A DNA stretch of 64,000 bases from Bryopsis sp. KO-2023 (taxonomy: Eukaryota > Chlorophyta > Ulvophyceae > Bryopsidales > Bryopsidaceae): positions 2,294,001-2,358,000 of the forward strand of contig BSYQ01000012.1 of NCBI GenBank assembly GCA_030272585.1, given 5' to 3'. The notes beneath the pieces were generated by a model. That model made no database searches and was not told the DNA's origin. It was given only the letters and a program-made list of their open reading frames with translations. Of this stretch, positions 62,735 to 64,000 are shown in pieces; position 1 is the first letter of the stretch, and every line of letters starts with the position of its first letter. The position numbers and the translations under genes were made by a program.

Positions 62735-64000
62735 ACCAGCACCATCAAATGATCGCGTACCAGGACGCGGAGAGCGAACCACCAGAGTATTCGGATCACA
62801 TGAGCCTGGGAACTGCCGAAGGAGACCCGCCCGAAGGAGGAGGAAACATATATGTCCAGAACAACGTGGTGCACCACGAGAACGTACACAACGAGATGCT
62901 CCACGCCGAGGCCAACGACATCCGAGTGGCTCAACTCGAGCAGAACGCGGGCCAGTGGGCCGCAAATACAGTGGAAGGGCTTCGTGCCGCCCTGGACCAA
63001 ATGCGAATGGAGCTAGCTCACGCACGGGCCGAGTCGGAAGAGCGTTTGCGCAACGCGACAGTGGCCCAGACCCACGAGTTCGACTCCAGGCTCGAGAGTC
63101 AGAGAGCCGAGTTTGCACGGTTAAACGCCGAACTGGAACACAGGCTCCAACTCGCCCAGGACCGCGTGGCGCAGCGCACAGAGCGCGACGTACGACACAT
63201 TGGAGCACGAGCCGAGGCCCTCAAGCTCGAGATCACCGACAATCGTGCCGAGGTCGCCAACCTAGGACGCGTGGCCAAGGAGTTGAAAATGGACCAGCCC
63301 CGCGTGGAAGATCTCATCGCACGGTTCACGGAGAAGATACCCGTGGCGCGACCAGCTGCCGCAGTAGGCATGGTCGGTACACAAACGGTTGCCAACCCTA
63401 CCACGACCGCGGCACCGGATGCCACGAACCAGGCCCAGGACGAAGGACCCTCGGCGCCACCTATTGCTCCGTTGAGCCAACCCCCAGTACCCTTGGTTCC
63501 CCCATTCCAGCTCCATGGGCAGCCTCACGTTCCCGTACCTCTGCTCGCACCACCTATCGCCATTTCCGGGAGTCACCGAGATCCATGGGCTCCACTGAAC
63601 CAGCGCGTCGGTTTCGGTGGGAGCCGAGGAGTATCACGAGGACACCGAGATCCCTTCTCGGGAATGGGATCCTATGCCTCTGTGGGGCAACAGGACCCGG
63701 CGGGCCAACAGAATGCCGCCCCGCCAGGACGACCATTACGATCGAGTGGGAACCCCGGAGGAGGAGGCGGTGATGGAGGCGATGATGGGGACGGTGGAGG
63801 ACCAGGACGAGGACCACCCAATGGACCAGGAGGACCGGGAGGACCGGGAGGACCTGGAGGGCCTGGAGGAGGACCACCCAATGGACCAGGAGGACCGGGA
63901 GGACCTGGAGGACCAGGAGGGCCAGGAGGACCCCCAGGAGTACCAGTTCCAGGGAATGATGGCGCACGAGTACTCCGACAACTCAAGCTACAGATCCCAA
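62731..64000 (+). CDS. gag: gag of element 4, runs off the window
   Basis: Open from the ATG at 62731 to the last base (about 423 codons), with no stop. Residues about 50-190 are heptad-rich (LEQNAGQWAANTVEGLRAAL; RLESQRAEFARLNAELEHRL), a predicted coiled coil. A Pro-rich linker and a long Gly/Pro run follow (63755-63945), and it ends RVLRQLKLQIP. The same order, coiled coil, Gly/Pro run, then (L/V)KLQ(I/M)P, is seen in gag of element 1, which identifies it. The zinc knuckle and pol lie beyond the window. Confidence 0.8.
   Translation, partial: MNQHHQMIAYQDAESEPPEYSDHMSLGTAEGDPPEGGGNIYVQNNVVHHENVHNEMLHAEANDIRVAQLEQNAGQWAANTVEGLRAALDQMRMELAHARAESEERLRNATVAQTHEFDSRLESQRAEFARLNAELEHRLQLAQDRVAQRTERDVRHIGARAEALKLEITDNRAEVANLGRVAKELKMDQPRVEDLIARFTEKIPVARPAAAVGMVGTQTVANPTTTAAPDATNQAQDEGPSAPPIAPLSQPPVPLVPPFQLHGQPHVPVPLLAPPIAISGSHRDPWAPLNQRVGFGGSRGVSRGHRDPFSGMGSYASVGQQDPAGQQNAAPPGRPLRSSGNPGGGGGDGGDDGDGGGPGRGPPNGPGGPGGPGGPGGPGGGPPNGPGGPGGPGGPGGPGGPPGVPVPGNDGARVLRQLKLQIP

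Larger units (their letters stand above)
62117..64000 (+). mobile_element. Element 4: 5' part of another chromovirus-type element
   Basis: The LTR ends at 62366 (TATATCA), the primer site TGGTTTCGGAGC is at 62369-62380 after the usual two-base spacer, and a gag region follows. The LTR start could not be fixed because the 3' LTR is outside the window and element 3 may have landed inside or beside it. The LTR part holds two hairpins: GTATGG.CAGAG with CTCTGG.CCATAC, and ACAGCCT with AGGCTGT. Confidence 0.8.

Noticed and set aside
62304..63773. 489-codon Arg/Pro-rich open frame
   Set aside because: Shadow of the gag frame of element 4 (62731 onward), which has the coiled-coil and Gly/Pro pattern of the other gags. 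The Arg-rich reading is a frame artefact of GC-rich codons.

Overview
This is nuclear DNA of a eukaryote, probably a fungus or a protist; the sequence does not settle which. The reasons are a spliceosomal gene with 22 GT-AG introns, four chromodomain Ty3/gypsy (chromovirus) LTR retrotransposons and a nested non-autonomous one, a MULE-type transposase gene, a nucleosome-sized satellite array and many microsatellites. No bacterial operon, CRISPR array or rRNA is visible. The standard stop codons are used throughout.

Layout. 0.2-11.7 kb: one large minus-strand gene that I could assemble from 23 exons in consistent splice phase. It has an N-terminal nucleotidyltransferase-like domain followed by a long ankyrin-repeat region (about 1,795 residues if the stop at 182-184 is the real one). 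11.7-16.5 kb: non-coding, with a diverged direct repeat. 16.57-18.55 kb: satellite array of 178/168-bp units. 19.5-20.6 kb: GT-rich minisatellites. 20.9-24.3 kb: minus-strand exon-like segments of one or more unrecognised genes, partly degenerate. 25-28 kb: mostly non-coding, with small duplications, palindromes and tRNA-like hairpins. 28.0-28.3 kb: a foldback element built on a CCCCGCAC motif. 28.7-30.9 kb: a minus-strand MULE transposase with a SWIM zinc finger.

From 32 kb on, the window is a retrotransposon cluster. Element 1 (31968-42612, plus) has 418-bp LTRs and TGGGG target duplications. Its gag is interrupted by a 549-bp non-autonomous LTR element, its pol lies in the -1 frame, and an extra ORF after pol carries a coiled coil and a RING-like cysteine/histidine cluster. 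Element 2 (42670-52446, plus) has 150-bp LTRs, CATAT duplications, a single 2216-codon gag-pol ORF and a decayed extra ORF after pol. A 139-bp-arm foldback follows at 52.7-53.1 kb. Element 3 (54853-62116, minus) has 369-bp LTRs and CAGAT duplications, with intact gag and pol overlapping in the -1 frame at a G GGA AAC heptamer. Element 4 starts just beyond (primer site 62369, plus) and runs off the window.

The two LTRs of elements 1, 2 and 3 match in length and read as identical, so these insertions look recent. All four elements carry the same 12-base primer-binding site two bases inside the LTR, so they appear to share one tRNA primer.
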